Source of the DNA: Xylanibacter ruminicola | GTDB taxonomy: Bacteria > Bacteroidota > Bacteroidia > Bacteroidales > Bacteroidaceae | NCBI RefSeq assembly: GCF_900142525.1 | Contig: NZ_FRBD01000008.1 | Location: 86,679-150,678 of the forward strand | Direction of reading: 5' to 3' | Length of the DNA stretch: 64,000 bases | In this document: piece by piece, positions 46,401 to 54,004 of the stretch | Numbering within the stretch: position 1 is the stretch's first letter | Layout of the letters: each line of letters begins with the position of its first letter | Translations under genes and position numbers: made by a program | The notes under the pieces: generated by a model | Told to the model about the DNA's origin: nothing | Database searches by the model: none | The model's input: only the letters and a program-made list of their open reading frames with translations

Positions 46401-47412
46401 GTTCGCCTTTGGTTGCACTTGGCTGGAAATGACGGAACTGTGGCTTCTGGCTATACAGATAGTCGACACCGCCGAAATAAGAGCCAATCCAGATGTTGTT
46501 CTGGCGGTCGGACATAATGCAGTAGACGGCGTTATCCGACAGACCGTCGCTGTCATACCCTTTCTGTGTGAGAATGCTGGTGCCATCAGGATTCAAAGTG
46601 AACACACCGTTTTCGGTACCAAACCATATCCTATGCTGTTTGTCCTCAATGATAACACGCACGATACCGCCTGTTAGCATGTTGGCTGTGTAATGCTGCT
46701 GGGTGTGGGTTCTCAGGTTATGACAAGTCACGCTGCCATCATTACACCCCACCCAAAGGCGTTGCTTTGAATCTACCAGTAAGGGTAGGATAGCGTTGTG
46801 GCTAAATGGCTGCCCACCATTGATACTGATGTCGAGCGGACGGATTTTAGTCAGACTGGCATCTAGTGAAAAGATCATCTCGCTTGCCGACACATAAACA
46901 TTGCCTGCTTTGTCTTTTGCCAGCGAAGCAATGGTTCCGGCATTGAGCGAGGGGATGACCACAAACGAGTCGGTCTTTGCATCGTAGGCAAACAGCTGAC
47001 TGTAGCCAGTCATGATTCGTCCGTCGTTGGTCTCAACAAAACTGGTGCAGTAGCCTCTTACATTGTGATAGTTGCGGAAGTCGTCGGTTTTGGGCCTGTA
47101 CAGACTCACGCCATTCTCGGTGCTGATCCACAGCCGGTTCTTTGAATCCACAAAGAGTCCGTGAACAAAGTTATGAACCAGCGAGTTGTTTTTGCCTTCT
47201 ATGTGGTAATAGGTCTCTACGTTGTAACCGTCATATTTGGCCAATCCGTTACGCGTACCTATCCATATATAACCGTCATGATCCTGCACCAGACTCTCTA
47301 CCTGCTGGTTGGGTAGACCGTAGGAGGTGTTAAGGTGCTGGAACTTAAAGTCGGCAGCATCTACCAATAAACTCGTGAAGAGCCATGTGAGGAATAAAGC
47401 AAAATATCTCAT
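43432..47412 (-). CDS. Hybrid two-component system regulator of the polysaccharide locus
   Basis: A single 1326-residue membrane protein combines sensor, kinase and transcription factor. A signal peptide is followed by two seven-bladed-propeller-like runs of Reg_prop repeats (about 25-640, many IWIGT or LWIGT units), a Y_Y_Y domain (about 690-755) and a membrane helix (about 763-785). Then come HisKA with His809 (FFTMVSHELKTPL), HATPase (NLVSNAIKFTG, GWGIGLALVHRLV), a receiver (about 1078-1195, Asp1129 in VVSDVMMP) and an AraC-type DNA-binding domain (about 1228-1326). Such proteins bind an oligosaccharide in the periplasm and turn on the adjacent utilization locus. A direct repeat in the divergent promoter (47492-47524) is the likely target. 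Confidence 0.95.
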   Translation of the reverse strand: MRYFALFLTWLFTSLLVDAADFKFQHLNTSYGLPNQQVESLVQDHDGYIWIGTRNGLAKYDGYNVETYYHIEGKNNSLVHNFVHGLFVDSKNRLWISTENGVSLYRPKTDDFRNYHNVRGYCTSFVETNDGRIMTGYSQLFAYDAKTDSFVVIPSLNAGTIASLAKDKAGNVYVSASEMIFSLDASLTKIRPLDISINGGQPFSHNAILPLLVDSKQRLWVGCNDGSVTCHNLRTHTQQHYTANMLTGGIVRVIIEDKQHRIWFGTENGVFTLNPDGTSILTQKGYDSDGLSDNAVYCIMSDRQNNIWIGSYFGGVDYLYSQKPQFRHFQPSATKGELNARIPRMITETSPGIFWIATEDQGVHIYNSVTSQFTPFTAIPGLDSNIHSIYYDSQTSDIWIGTRFKGLFRYNLQTHKTSQYYRTKGLTSEGIFYLTRDKNRRLWVATMEGLRYYDDKTDTFCSLGHDLLDQTFIYSLFVDHHNQLWASTVACGLYCISNNKITSYSKDNGCGLTDNYIISAFEDSKGRLWIGTNNNGLFWLDSKNGKAHQAGTWIPRQCTVCSIVEDQAGSLWIGTDQGLFCHRLSDGHTRRYSAGSELPVNQFNFTSTYLASDGRVLMGTFDGLISFQPSKMHAETKHMAVHFKKLFVNDQVVSQIDYTDSITLSYEESHSFHIEYGVVMPENVQGIQYQIKVDGIDSDWRDVGTERRFYGYLLSPGTYQLHVRANTSDGDWDKCPERTLTIIIKAPFYLSTIAYIIYLLCFIGLVVGGLSLYNIRMKEQEKIRFANMEKEKVEEIDRMKSNFFTMVSHELKTPLSLIMAPLKSIGASKVDKEVGESLNMAIRNCSKMEHLINELVTFNKIESDNFPFYVQQGNPVEFIGMVADSFNDAVTPKGLHLIINSIDNGEDGWFSPSYIEHILNNLVSNAIKFTGSGGTITINAEITQLPESHDLYLKMQVSDTGIGISKEEQQNIFERYYQTKRGYSANSSGWGIGLALVHRLVEIHKGSVSVESELGKGSTFTVLINISGDAFSDKNKISTDSELTSVNGYLSKTDNTQLTLAVNAASASARPSQPEAHKRTLLVVEDNEDMLRFLEQLFSSDYNVITAPDGQQAWDVAISRQDIDLVVSDVMMPVMTGAELCNMIKGNMSTSHIPVILLTAKGDPEDVKDGYRNGADAYVLKPFDPEALTLQISNLLRLIQNRQKSIFDGGEESLESNDSLTQLDRDFIQRLMELVDNNIGNANFSVTDITQELGMSRSLLHTKMKNLMNTSAGDYIRHKRIQKACEMIIQGHNVSETAYSCGFADPNYFSKVFKKMVGVAPSDYHK

Positions 47413-47432
47413 AACGTCGTTATATCTGTGTG

Positions 47433-47440
47433 CAAATTTA
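47433..47440 (-). promoter_or_regulatory. -7 element of the hybrid regulator gene
   Basis: The minus strand reads TAAATTTG about 20 bases before the ATG. The -33 region is poor, which fits low constitutive expression. Confidence 0.5.
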
Positions 47441-47491
47441 ACGATTAATCCTGAATTAATCTAGAATTATGTCCAATTTTTCTGTACTTTT

Positions 47492-47554
47492 GACAATGTT
47501 ACCTGTTTCGTGGACAATTTTACCCGCCCGTATATTCTTATTTATATACTTTTG
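47492..47554 (+). promoter_or_regulatory. Activator-dependent promoter of the polysaccharide locus with direct-repeat operator
   Basis: TACTTTTG at 47547-47554 is a perfect -7 box but there is no -33 element. Instead GACAATGTTACC (47492-47503) and GACAATTTTACC (47513-47524), 21 bp apart, end where the -33 box should start. AraC-type output domains bind direct repeats about two turns apart, so this is the predicted binding site of the hybrid regulator encoded divergently. Confidence 0.65.
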
Positions 47555-47592
47555 CAGCGAATTCTTTAACAACAACTCTTATCATAACTAAA

Positions 47593-48597
47593 ATGTTTAA
47601 AAAGAACAACTTAAGATTGTCAATGACTATTATTGGCGTGCTGTCTGTTTTGCCATCGTGCAGTTCGAATGAGACTGGTAACGATATCATTGAGGGGCCT
47701 CATACTCCAACGGAGCCTAAGAAGGAAATCCTGACAGAGGCCGATCCAACCATCTTTCCTGATGAGGACGGTACATATTACCTTTATGGTACAGGTAGCA
47801 ATGCCGATAAGGGATTCTATGTATATCAGTCGAAAGATCTGAAAACATGGCAGGGCCCTGTTGGAAATGCCAATGGCTTCTGCCTGACAGGTGCCACTTC
47901 GTTTGGAACAGCAGGTTTCTGGGCACCACAGGTTTTTAAGAAAGGTAATACCTATTATATGTTCTATACTGCCAATGAGCAGATTGCTGTGGCGAAGGCA
48001 ACCTCACCACTGGGGCCTTTTACTCAGGACAATAAAACTGCTATAGCAACTCCAGGCAAGGCTATCGATCCTTTTGTGTTCTTTGATACTGATGGTAAGG
48101 CCTATCTGTATCATGTGCGCTTGCAGGATGGCAATCGTATCTTTGTGGCTGAGATGACCGATGACCTGATGGGTATTAAGGAAGAAACAGCCAAGGAGTG
48201 CATACACGCCACTGAACAATGGGAGAATACAGCCCAGGCCAGTTGGAGTGTAACTGAAGGTCCTACTGTGCTGCATATAGGCGATACCTATTATCTGTTC
48301 TATTCGGCCAATGACTTCCGTAATATCGACTATGCCGTTGGCGTTGCTACAGCAAAGTCGCCCTATGGCCCTTGGACTAAATCAGCACAGCCTGTCATCA
48401 ACCGTGCCAACATAGGCTATTATGGAACAGGACATGGTGACATGTTCAAGGACGTACAGGGTAACTGGAATTATGTGTTCCATACCCATAACAGTTTTAC
48501 CGTTGTAAGTCCACGCAAGACGGCGGTAGTAGGGCTGAAACAGCAGGGAACCACATTCAACGTTATAGATAATACCTTTCATTATCTATCGAAATAG
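47593..48597 (+). CDS. Family 43 glycoside hydrolase, lipoprotein
   Basis: The protein has 334 residues. The lipobox LPSC (Cys23) anchors it in the membrane. The five-bladed propeller of GH43 covers the rest. The three catalytic carboxylates can be placed: Asp51 in EADPTIF (base), Asp159 in AIDPFVFF (pKa modulator), Glu222 in VTEGPTV (acid). GH43 enzymes act on arabinose- and xylose-containing glycans. Which linkage cannot be told from sequence alone. First gene of the locus behind the regulated promoter; the next gene follows after 33 bp. Confidence 0.88.
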   Translation: MFKKNNLRLSMTIIGVLSVLPSCSSNETGNDIIEGPHTPTEPKKEILTEADPTIFPDEDGTYYLYGTGSNADKGFYVYQSKDLKTWQGPVGNANGFCLTGATSFGTAGFWAPQVFKKGNTYYMFYTANEQIAVAKATSPLGPFTQDNKTAIATPGKAIDPFVFFDTDGKAYLYHVRLQDGNRIFVAEMTDDLMGIKEETAKECIHATEQWENTAQASWSVTEGPTVLHIGDTYYLFYSANDFRNIDYAVGVATAKSPYGPWTKSAQPVINRANIGYYGTGHGDMFKDVQGNWNYVFHTHNSFTVVSPRKTAVVGLKQQGTTFNVIDNTFHYLSK

Positions 48598-48630
48598 TAG
48601 AATTTACACAACCAACGAAAACATCAAAAT

Positions 48631-50640
48631 ATGTACAAGAAGATTAATTTAACTACAGTCCTGGCTGCTTTGTCGCTGACTGCATCTGCTATTAACATAC
48701 AGACGCGCATCAGCATCAAACAGCCTGGCAATCCTGCAGAAGAAATCACTCTGCATGCAGAAGGTAATGAACTGAAAGCTCCTCAGGGCAAGATATTGCC
48801 CTTGAGTATCAGTCAGCAGTTGACTAACGATGGCAATGATCAGGTGTTTACCCTTACCATCAAGGCCAATGCTACCACCTATTATAATATAGGTGCCACA
48901 CTGGCTACAGGCATCAAGTCGGCCGATAGTGAGTTCTATCTGCCTGGTTTCTGGTATCATCGCAACCTGCGTTCGCCTAAGGAGGCACCCTCGTTCCATA
49001 CTTCAAAGAGCTGGAATTTCCGTGAAGACCGATTGTCATCACCCATGACCAGTATCTACGATGAGGCTAATGGAAAGTCGGTAGCTGTTATCCGCAGTCT
49101 GGATTGTCCACAGGAGTGTATGGTAACTCATCAGGCTGGCGAGATTATCCTGAGCGGCGAGACATCACTTGGCTATCTTGGTTTCGACTGCGAGCAGGAA
49201 GAGGCAAAGCTTACTTTCGGCTATCCATACGTAGAGACACCTAAGCGTTACATCCGTAAGCTCACACTGGCTGCTCCAGTATTTGCATTTGCTAAGATTG
49301 AGAAGGGTGAGACCAAAACTATCAAGTGGCGCATCAGTCAGACAGATGCTAAGGACTTCGGTCAGCATGTAACACTGATGTGGCAGCGTTGTTTCGACAA
49401 TCTGAATCCTCAGCCGCTTACACCACGCTTCACTCCAGAGGAGATGAAGAAGGGACTGACTAACTATTTCCGTAAGTCGTATGTGAGCAACTTCCCTTTG
49501 AAGTATAACTCTGGTCATACATTGCTCACAGATGATTGCAAGCCTTTCCCTGAGGCGCAGGTAGGCTTCTGCGGTCGTGTACTGCTGAATGCATTCAATG
49601 CCATAGAATATGGTGAACAGCATGGTGAGCAGGATCTTGTAACTATTGGTGAAGAGATACTTGAGAGCTATCTGAAGCATGGCTTTACCAGTGCCGGATA
49701 CTTTTATGATAATGTGAACTTTGACCGTGGTTTCCCAACCGACGATAAGGTGGTACACTCTATCCGTCAGCAGTCAGAGGGCGTTTATGCCATTCTGCTC
49801 TATCTGAAGTATGAGAAGGAGCACGGTCGTCGTCATCCAGAGTGGGAGGCACGTATGAAGGGTATTCTTGATGGATTCCTGAAACTGCAGAAGGCTGATG
49901 GTAGCTTTGCCCGCAAGTATAAGGATGATGGTGCCGATGTTGATGGCACTGGTGGTAGTACACCATCGTCAACCTCTGCCCTTGTTATGGGTTATCGCTA
50001 CTTTGGCAAGAAGCAATACTTGGAGGCTGCCCGCAAGACCGTTGACTATCTGGAGCAGAACATTATCTCGAAGAGTGATTATTTCTCATCAACCCTTGAT
50101 GCTAACTGCGAGGATAAGGAGGCTGCCATTGCTGCAGTAACTGCTACCTATTATCTGGCTGCCGTTACTAAGGGTAAGGAGCGTCAGCGCTATATCGACC
50201 TCTGTGAGCAGGCTGCCTATTTCGCACTTTCATGGTACTATATGTGGGATGTGCCTTTTGCTCAGGGACAGATGCTGGGCGACTTAGGCCTGAAGTCAAG
50301 AGGCTGGAGCAACGTATCAGTAGAGAACAATCATATCGATGTGTTTGTATTCGAGTTGCCACATATTGTTAACTGGTTGGGAGCCCAGAAGGGTAACGCC
50401 CGATTCCAGAAGATGCACGATGTGATTTTTAACTCGCTCGACCAGTTGATGCCTACACCCAATCGTCTTTGTGGTATCGCGGTACCAGGATTCTATCCTG
50501 AGGTGGTTCAGCACACAACTTGGGATTATGGTATGAATGGCAAGGGATTCTATAACAATTACTTTGCACCAGGTTGGACTATTGCATCACTTTGGGAGAT
50601 GTATTCACCAACACGTACAGATAACTTTCTTAAAAAATAG
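48631..50640 (+). CDS. Secreted protein of unknown family in the polysaccharide locus, (alpha/alpha)-barrel-like
   Basis: The protein has 669 residues with a signal peptide (MYKKINLTTVLAALSLTASA). The first 250 residues or so look beta-rich, and the rest helical, with aromatic-rich segments spaced like an (alpha/alpha)6 toroid (GFCGRVLLNAFNAIEYGEQH, SEGVYAILLYLKYEKEHGRR, GGSTPSSTSALVMGYRYFGK, AAIAAVTATYYLAAVTKG, QAAYFALSWYYMWDVPFAQG, ELPHIVNWLGAQKG). That layout, a beta domain then a toroid, is shared by several glycosidase and lyase families. Conserved-looking acidic residues (DGADVDGTGG, YDNVNFDRGF) could be catalytic. I do not recognise the family. Its position between two GH43 genes and SusCD suggests a glycan-degrading enzyme. 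Confidence 0.6.
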   Translation: MYKKINLTTVLAALSLTASAINIQTRISIKQPGNPAEEITLHAEGNELKAPQGKILPLSISQQLTNDGNDQVFTLTIKANATTYYNIGATLATGIKSADSEFYLPGFWYHRNLRSPKEAPSFHTSKSWNFREDRLSSPMTSIYDEANGKSVAVIRSLDCPQECMVTHQAGEIILSGETSLGYLGFDCEQEEAKLTFGYPYVETPKRYIRKLTLAAPVFAFAKIEKGETKTIKWRISQTDAKDFGQHVTLMWQRCFDNLNPQPLTPRFTPEEMKKGLTNYFRKSYVSNFPLKYNSGHTLLTDDCKPFPEAQVGFCGRVLLNAFNAIEYGEQHGEQDLVTIGEEILESYLKHGFTSAGYFYDNVNFDRGFPTDDKVVHSIRQQSEGVYAILLYLKYEKEHGRRHPEWEARMKGILDGFLKLQKADGSFARKYKDDGADVDGTGGSTPSSTSALVMGYRYFGKKQYLEAARKTVDYLEQNIISKSDYFSSTLDANCEDKEAAIAAVTATYYLAAVTKGKERQRYIDLCEQAAYFALSWYYMWDVPFAQGQMLGDLGLKSRGWSNVSVENNHIDVFVFELPHIVNWLGAQKGNARFQKMHDVIFNSLDQLMPTPNRLCGIAVPGFYPEVVQHTTWDYGMNGKGFYNNYFAPGWTIASLWEMYSPTRTDNFLKK

Positions 50641-50667
50641 TTTTAACATTAAACCTAAAAATCAAAA

Positions 50668-53600
50668 ATGGAAAAAAGATTTATTGCCTCGTTGGCAGGC
50701 GCAGCTCTCCTGATGACAGCTTCGCCAACTCTAGCCGAACGGAAACTGGCCATGTCGGTTCATCCCAACGTCGTTTCTGCAACCCAGCAGCAACGTGCTG
50801 TTAGCGGTAAGGTTCTTGACGAACAGGGCGATCCACTGATTGGTGTTACCGTTAAGGAACAGGGTACTAAGAATGCCGCTGTTACCGATATGGACGGTCG
50901 TTTCACCCTGTCGCTCAGCAAGCCTGATGCACAGCTTACCTTTACGTATATTGGTTACATAGATGTTACCAGCAGAGCTGCTGATAATATGGTAATCAAG
51001 ATGAAGGAAGACAGAAATGAACTCAACGAGATAGTTGTTGTGGGTTATGGCACGCAGAAGAAGGTGAACCTGACTGGTTCGGTTGTGTCTGTCGATATGG
51101 CTAAGGAAACCAACTCACGCCCCGTTACCACAGTAGCCCAAGCCCTTCAGGGTATGGCTGCTGGTCTCGATATCCTTCAGGGATCAGGTAAGCCTGGCGC
51201 CGAGAATTTCTCAGTCAATATCCGTGGTGTGGGAACCATGAACGATGCCAGTCCGCTGGTATTGGTTGATGGTATGGAGATGAGTCTTTCGGATGTGAAC
51301 CCCATGGACATCGAGAGCATCTCGGTATTGAAGGACGCTGCATCGTGTGCCATCTATGGTAACCGTGGTGCCAATGGTGTTATCCTTGTTACAACCAAGA
51401 GTGGTACCGATGGTAAGGTAAGCGTTACCTATACTGGTCGCATGTCTATCAATAAGCCTTCTAAGCTTGTGCGTTTCATGTCGAACTATGCCGACTACAT
51501 GGAGTTGGTAAATGAGGCCAGTGAGAATATCGGTACTGCCGGTAAGTATCCACAGTCGGTCATCGACCAGTGGCGTCAGGCCGAGGCTAATCCCAATGGT
51601 ATCTCTGAGTCGGGCTATCCTAACTATGTGGCATATCCTAACACCGACTGGTACGATGAAATCTATCAGACTAAGGTGATGCAGGAGCATGCTATCTCAC
51701 TTTCTGGTAAGGATACCCGTACACGCTATAATCTTGGTTTGACTTACCTCGATAATCCTGGCATGATTGTTCGCTCTGGTGAGCAGAAGTACTCTGTTAA
51801 CCTGAAGTTAATCTCGGATGTAACCAACTGGCTGCAGATGGGTGCTCAGGTTTGGGGTACACATAGCGACCGCGACCGTAATAATGTGGATGCACTCTCT
51901 AACTGGGAGTTCCTGAAGACCGTGCCTGGTATCTATCCTTATTACGATGGAAAGTTCGGTGGTATCGAGACCTCAGTTGAAGACGGTGCTGCCCATAACC
52001 CTCTGCTCTTGCTGAATGGCGACGGCGACAGCTACTACAAGACCACCCATGCTTATGCTACTGCATTTGCTCAGGTAAAGTTCCTGAAGGACTTTACATT
52101 CAAGACTACTTTCGGTTACGATTACTATAATGCACGTCATAAGTATACCGATGGTCAGAACGAGAGCTATAGCTTCAGCCGTGGCGAGGTAGTAAGCGCA
52201 CCAGCAGCACTTGAGGCTCTTTCAAGCTACATGTACTATCACCACTATTATAATTGGAAGGTTACCAATACTCTTAACTGGAACCACACATTTGCACAAA
52301 AGCATGATGTGGCTGCACTGGTAGGTTTCGAGGAAGGTAAGAACAGCGATGGCAACACTGATGTGAAGAAGATGGGTATGATTGATGCTACCATCACCGA
52401 CCTGAATACACTGACCTCTGAAGAGTATATCCGCGGTAACTTCACCGGTTATACCTATCGCTCATGGTTCGGCCGCCTGAATTATGCTTTCGACTCAAGA
52501 TATCTGGTTGAGGCTAACTTCCGTTACGATGGTTCTTCACGTTTCTCTCCCGATAACCGTTGGGGCTTCTTCCCCTCTGCATCAGCAGGATGGCGCATCA
52601 GCGAGGAGAACTTTGCCAAGAACTCATTCCTCAGCGTATTCGATAATCTGAAACTGCGTGCTTCTTACGGTAAGCTGGGTAACTCAAGTGTTGATAACTA
52701 TGCTTATCAGTCATGGTACGAGACCGGTTACACCACTATGGCAGGCAAGAAGTCACCACGCTTCTATCTGAAGAACCTGCCTAACATGAATGTGACTTGG
52801 GAGACTACCAAGACCTTCAATATCGGTCTTGATTTCACTACACTGAATGGACGTCTGTCGGGAGTGTTCGACTACTACGACAAGCAGACATCAGGTATTC
52901 TGTATCGTCCTACTATCGGTCTTACCTTTGGCGATAAGGTGGCTCCACTGCAGAACCTTGCAGGTGTAAGTAACCGCGGTTTTGAGGCTACATTCCGCTG
53001 GGAAGACAAGATTGGCGACGTGACCTATGGTGTTGCAGTTAACGGTTCGTTCAATAAGAACCTCGTAACCGATTATAAGGGTGCATTCATCTCTGGTTGG
53101 GGTGCCGATCCAAACAATCCTGATCCTAATGTTTACTATTCAAATCTTGGTGAGGTATCTTCGGGAGGCACACAGCGTCTTGTTGAGGGTCACATGATGA
53201 ACGAGTTCTATGTTTATCCAATATATAATGGTACAGGTACATATTATGATGCCAATGGCGTTGTTGATCCCAATGGTGGTCCACGCGATGGTATGATTCG
53301 TACCCCAGAGGACTTGAAGTGGGCTCAGGATATGGTAGCCGCAGGCTATTCGTTCGAGCCACAGCACGCTGTTACTCCAAATGCTATCTGGTATGGTGAG
53401 TATATCTATGCCGATACCAATGGCGATAAGGTTTATGGTGGTAGCCACGACCAGAAGTTCATGGGCGAGTCGAACGTGCCTAAGTTCACTTTCGGTTTCC
53501 AGGCTCATGCTGAGTGGAAGGGTATCGATGTCTCTATGAACTGGGGTGGTGCAACTGGTTTCTCAACCTATTGGCGTGAGATTGGTCAGAACTCATCAAA

Positions 53601-53982
53601 CGTAGTATTCGGCTTGTCAATCCCACAGTGGATTGCCGACGATCACTACTACTATGACCCCAATAACCCCAACGACCCACGCACTAACATTACTTCAAAG
53701 AACCCACGTATGTCGCTCGAGAATCCAAGTATGAGTGATGCTCTCGACAATACATTCCACCTCTACAGCTGCGATTACCTCAAGCTGCGTAACCTCACTA
53801 TTGGCTACACTCTGCCAAGAAACATCTCACGTAAAATCTATGCCGAGAATCTGCGCGTATACTTCTCTGGCGAGAATCTGTTTACTATAACCAGCTTCCC
53901 CGGACTCGATCCTGAGATGCGTTCTGGCGAGGGCTATGCTACTATGCGTCAGCTGTCATTCGGACTGAATGTAACTTTTTAA
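50668..53982 (+). CDS. SusC-family TonB-dependent glycan importer
   Basis: The protein has 1104 residues. After a signal peptide (ending PTLAE) come a carboxypeptidase-regulatory-like domain (about 44-115, VSGKVLDEQGDPLIGVTVKE), the TonB-box-like motif EIVVVGYGTQKK (about 120-131), a plug (about 140-250, NIRGVGTMNDASPLVLVDG, GNRGANGVILVTT) and a 22-strand barrel to the C-terminal SFGLNVTF. SusC forms the outer-membrane channel for oligosaccharides, capped by the SusD encoded 22 bp downstream. Confidence 0.96.
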   Translation: MEKRFIASLAGAALLMTASPTLAERKLAMSVHPNVVSATQQQRAVSGKVLDEQGDPLIGVTVKEQGTKNAAVTDMDGRFTLSLSKPDAQLTFTYIGYIDVTSRAADNMVIKMKEDRNELNEIVVVGYGTQKKVNLTGSVVSVDMAKETNSRPVTTVAQALQGMAAGLDILQGSGKPGAENFSVNIRGVGTMNDASPLVLVDGMEMSLSDVNPMDIESISVLKDAASCAIYGNRGANGVILVTTKSGTDGKVSVTYTGRMSINKPSKLVRFMSNYADYMELVNEASENIGTAGKYPQSVIDQWRQAEANPNGISESGYPNYVAYPNTDWYDEIYQTKVMQEHAISLSGKDTRTRYNLGLTYLDNPGMIVRSGEQKYSVNLKLISDVTNWLQMGAQVWGTHSDRDRNNVDALSNWEFLKTVPGIYPYYDGKFGGIETSVEDGAAHNPLLLLNGDGDSYYKTTHAYATAFAQVKFLKDFTFKTTFGYDYYNARHKYTDGQNESYSFSRGEVVSAPAALEALSSYMYYHHYYNWKVTNTLNWNHTFAQKHDVAALVGFEEGKNSDGNTDVKKMGMIDATITDLNTLTSEEYIRGNFTGYTYRSWFGRLNYAFDSRYLVEANFRYDGSSRFSPDNRWGFFPSASAGWRISEENFAKNSFLSVFDNLKLRASYGKLGNSSVDNYAYQSWYETGYTTMAGKKSPRFYLKNLPNMNVTWETTKTFNIGLDFTTLNGRLSGVFDYYDKQTSGILYRPTIGLTFGDKVAPLQNLAGVSNRGFEATFRWEDKIGDVTYGVAVNGSFNKNLVTDYKGAFISGWGADPNNPDPNVYYSNLGEVSSGGTQRLVEGHMMNEFYVYPIYNGTGTYYDANGVVDPNGGPRDGMIRTPEDLKWAQDMVAAGYSFEPQHAVTPNAIWYGEYIYADTNGDKVYGGSHDQKFMGESNVPKFTFGFQAHAEWKGIDVSMNWGGATGFSTYWREIGQNSSNVVFGLSIPQWIADDHYYYDPNNPNDPRTNITSKNPRMSLENPSMSDALDNTFHLYSCDYLKLRNLTIGYTLPRNISRKIYAENLRVYFSGENLFTITSFPGLDPEMRSGEGYATMRQLSFGLNVTF

Positions 53983-54004
53983 CCACCAACAATGAATAAT
54001 CAAT

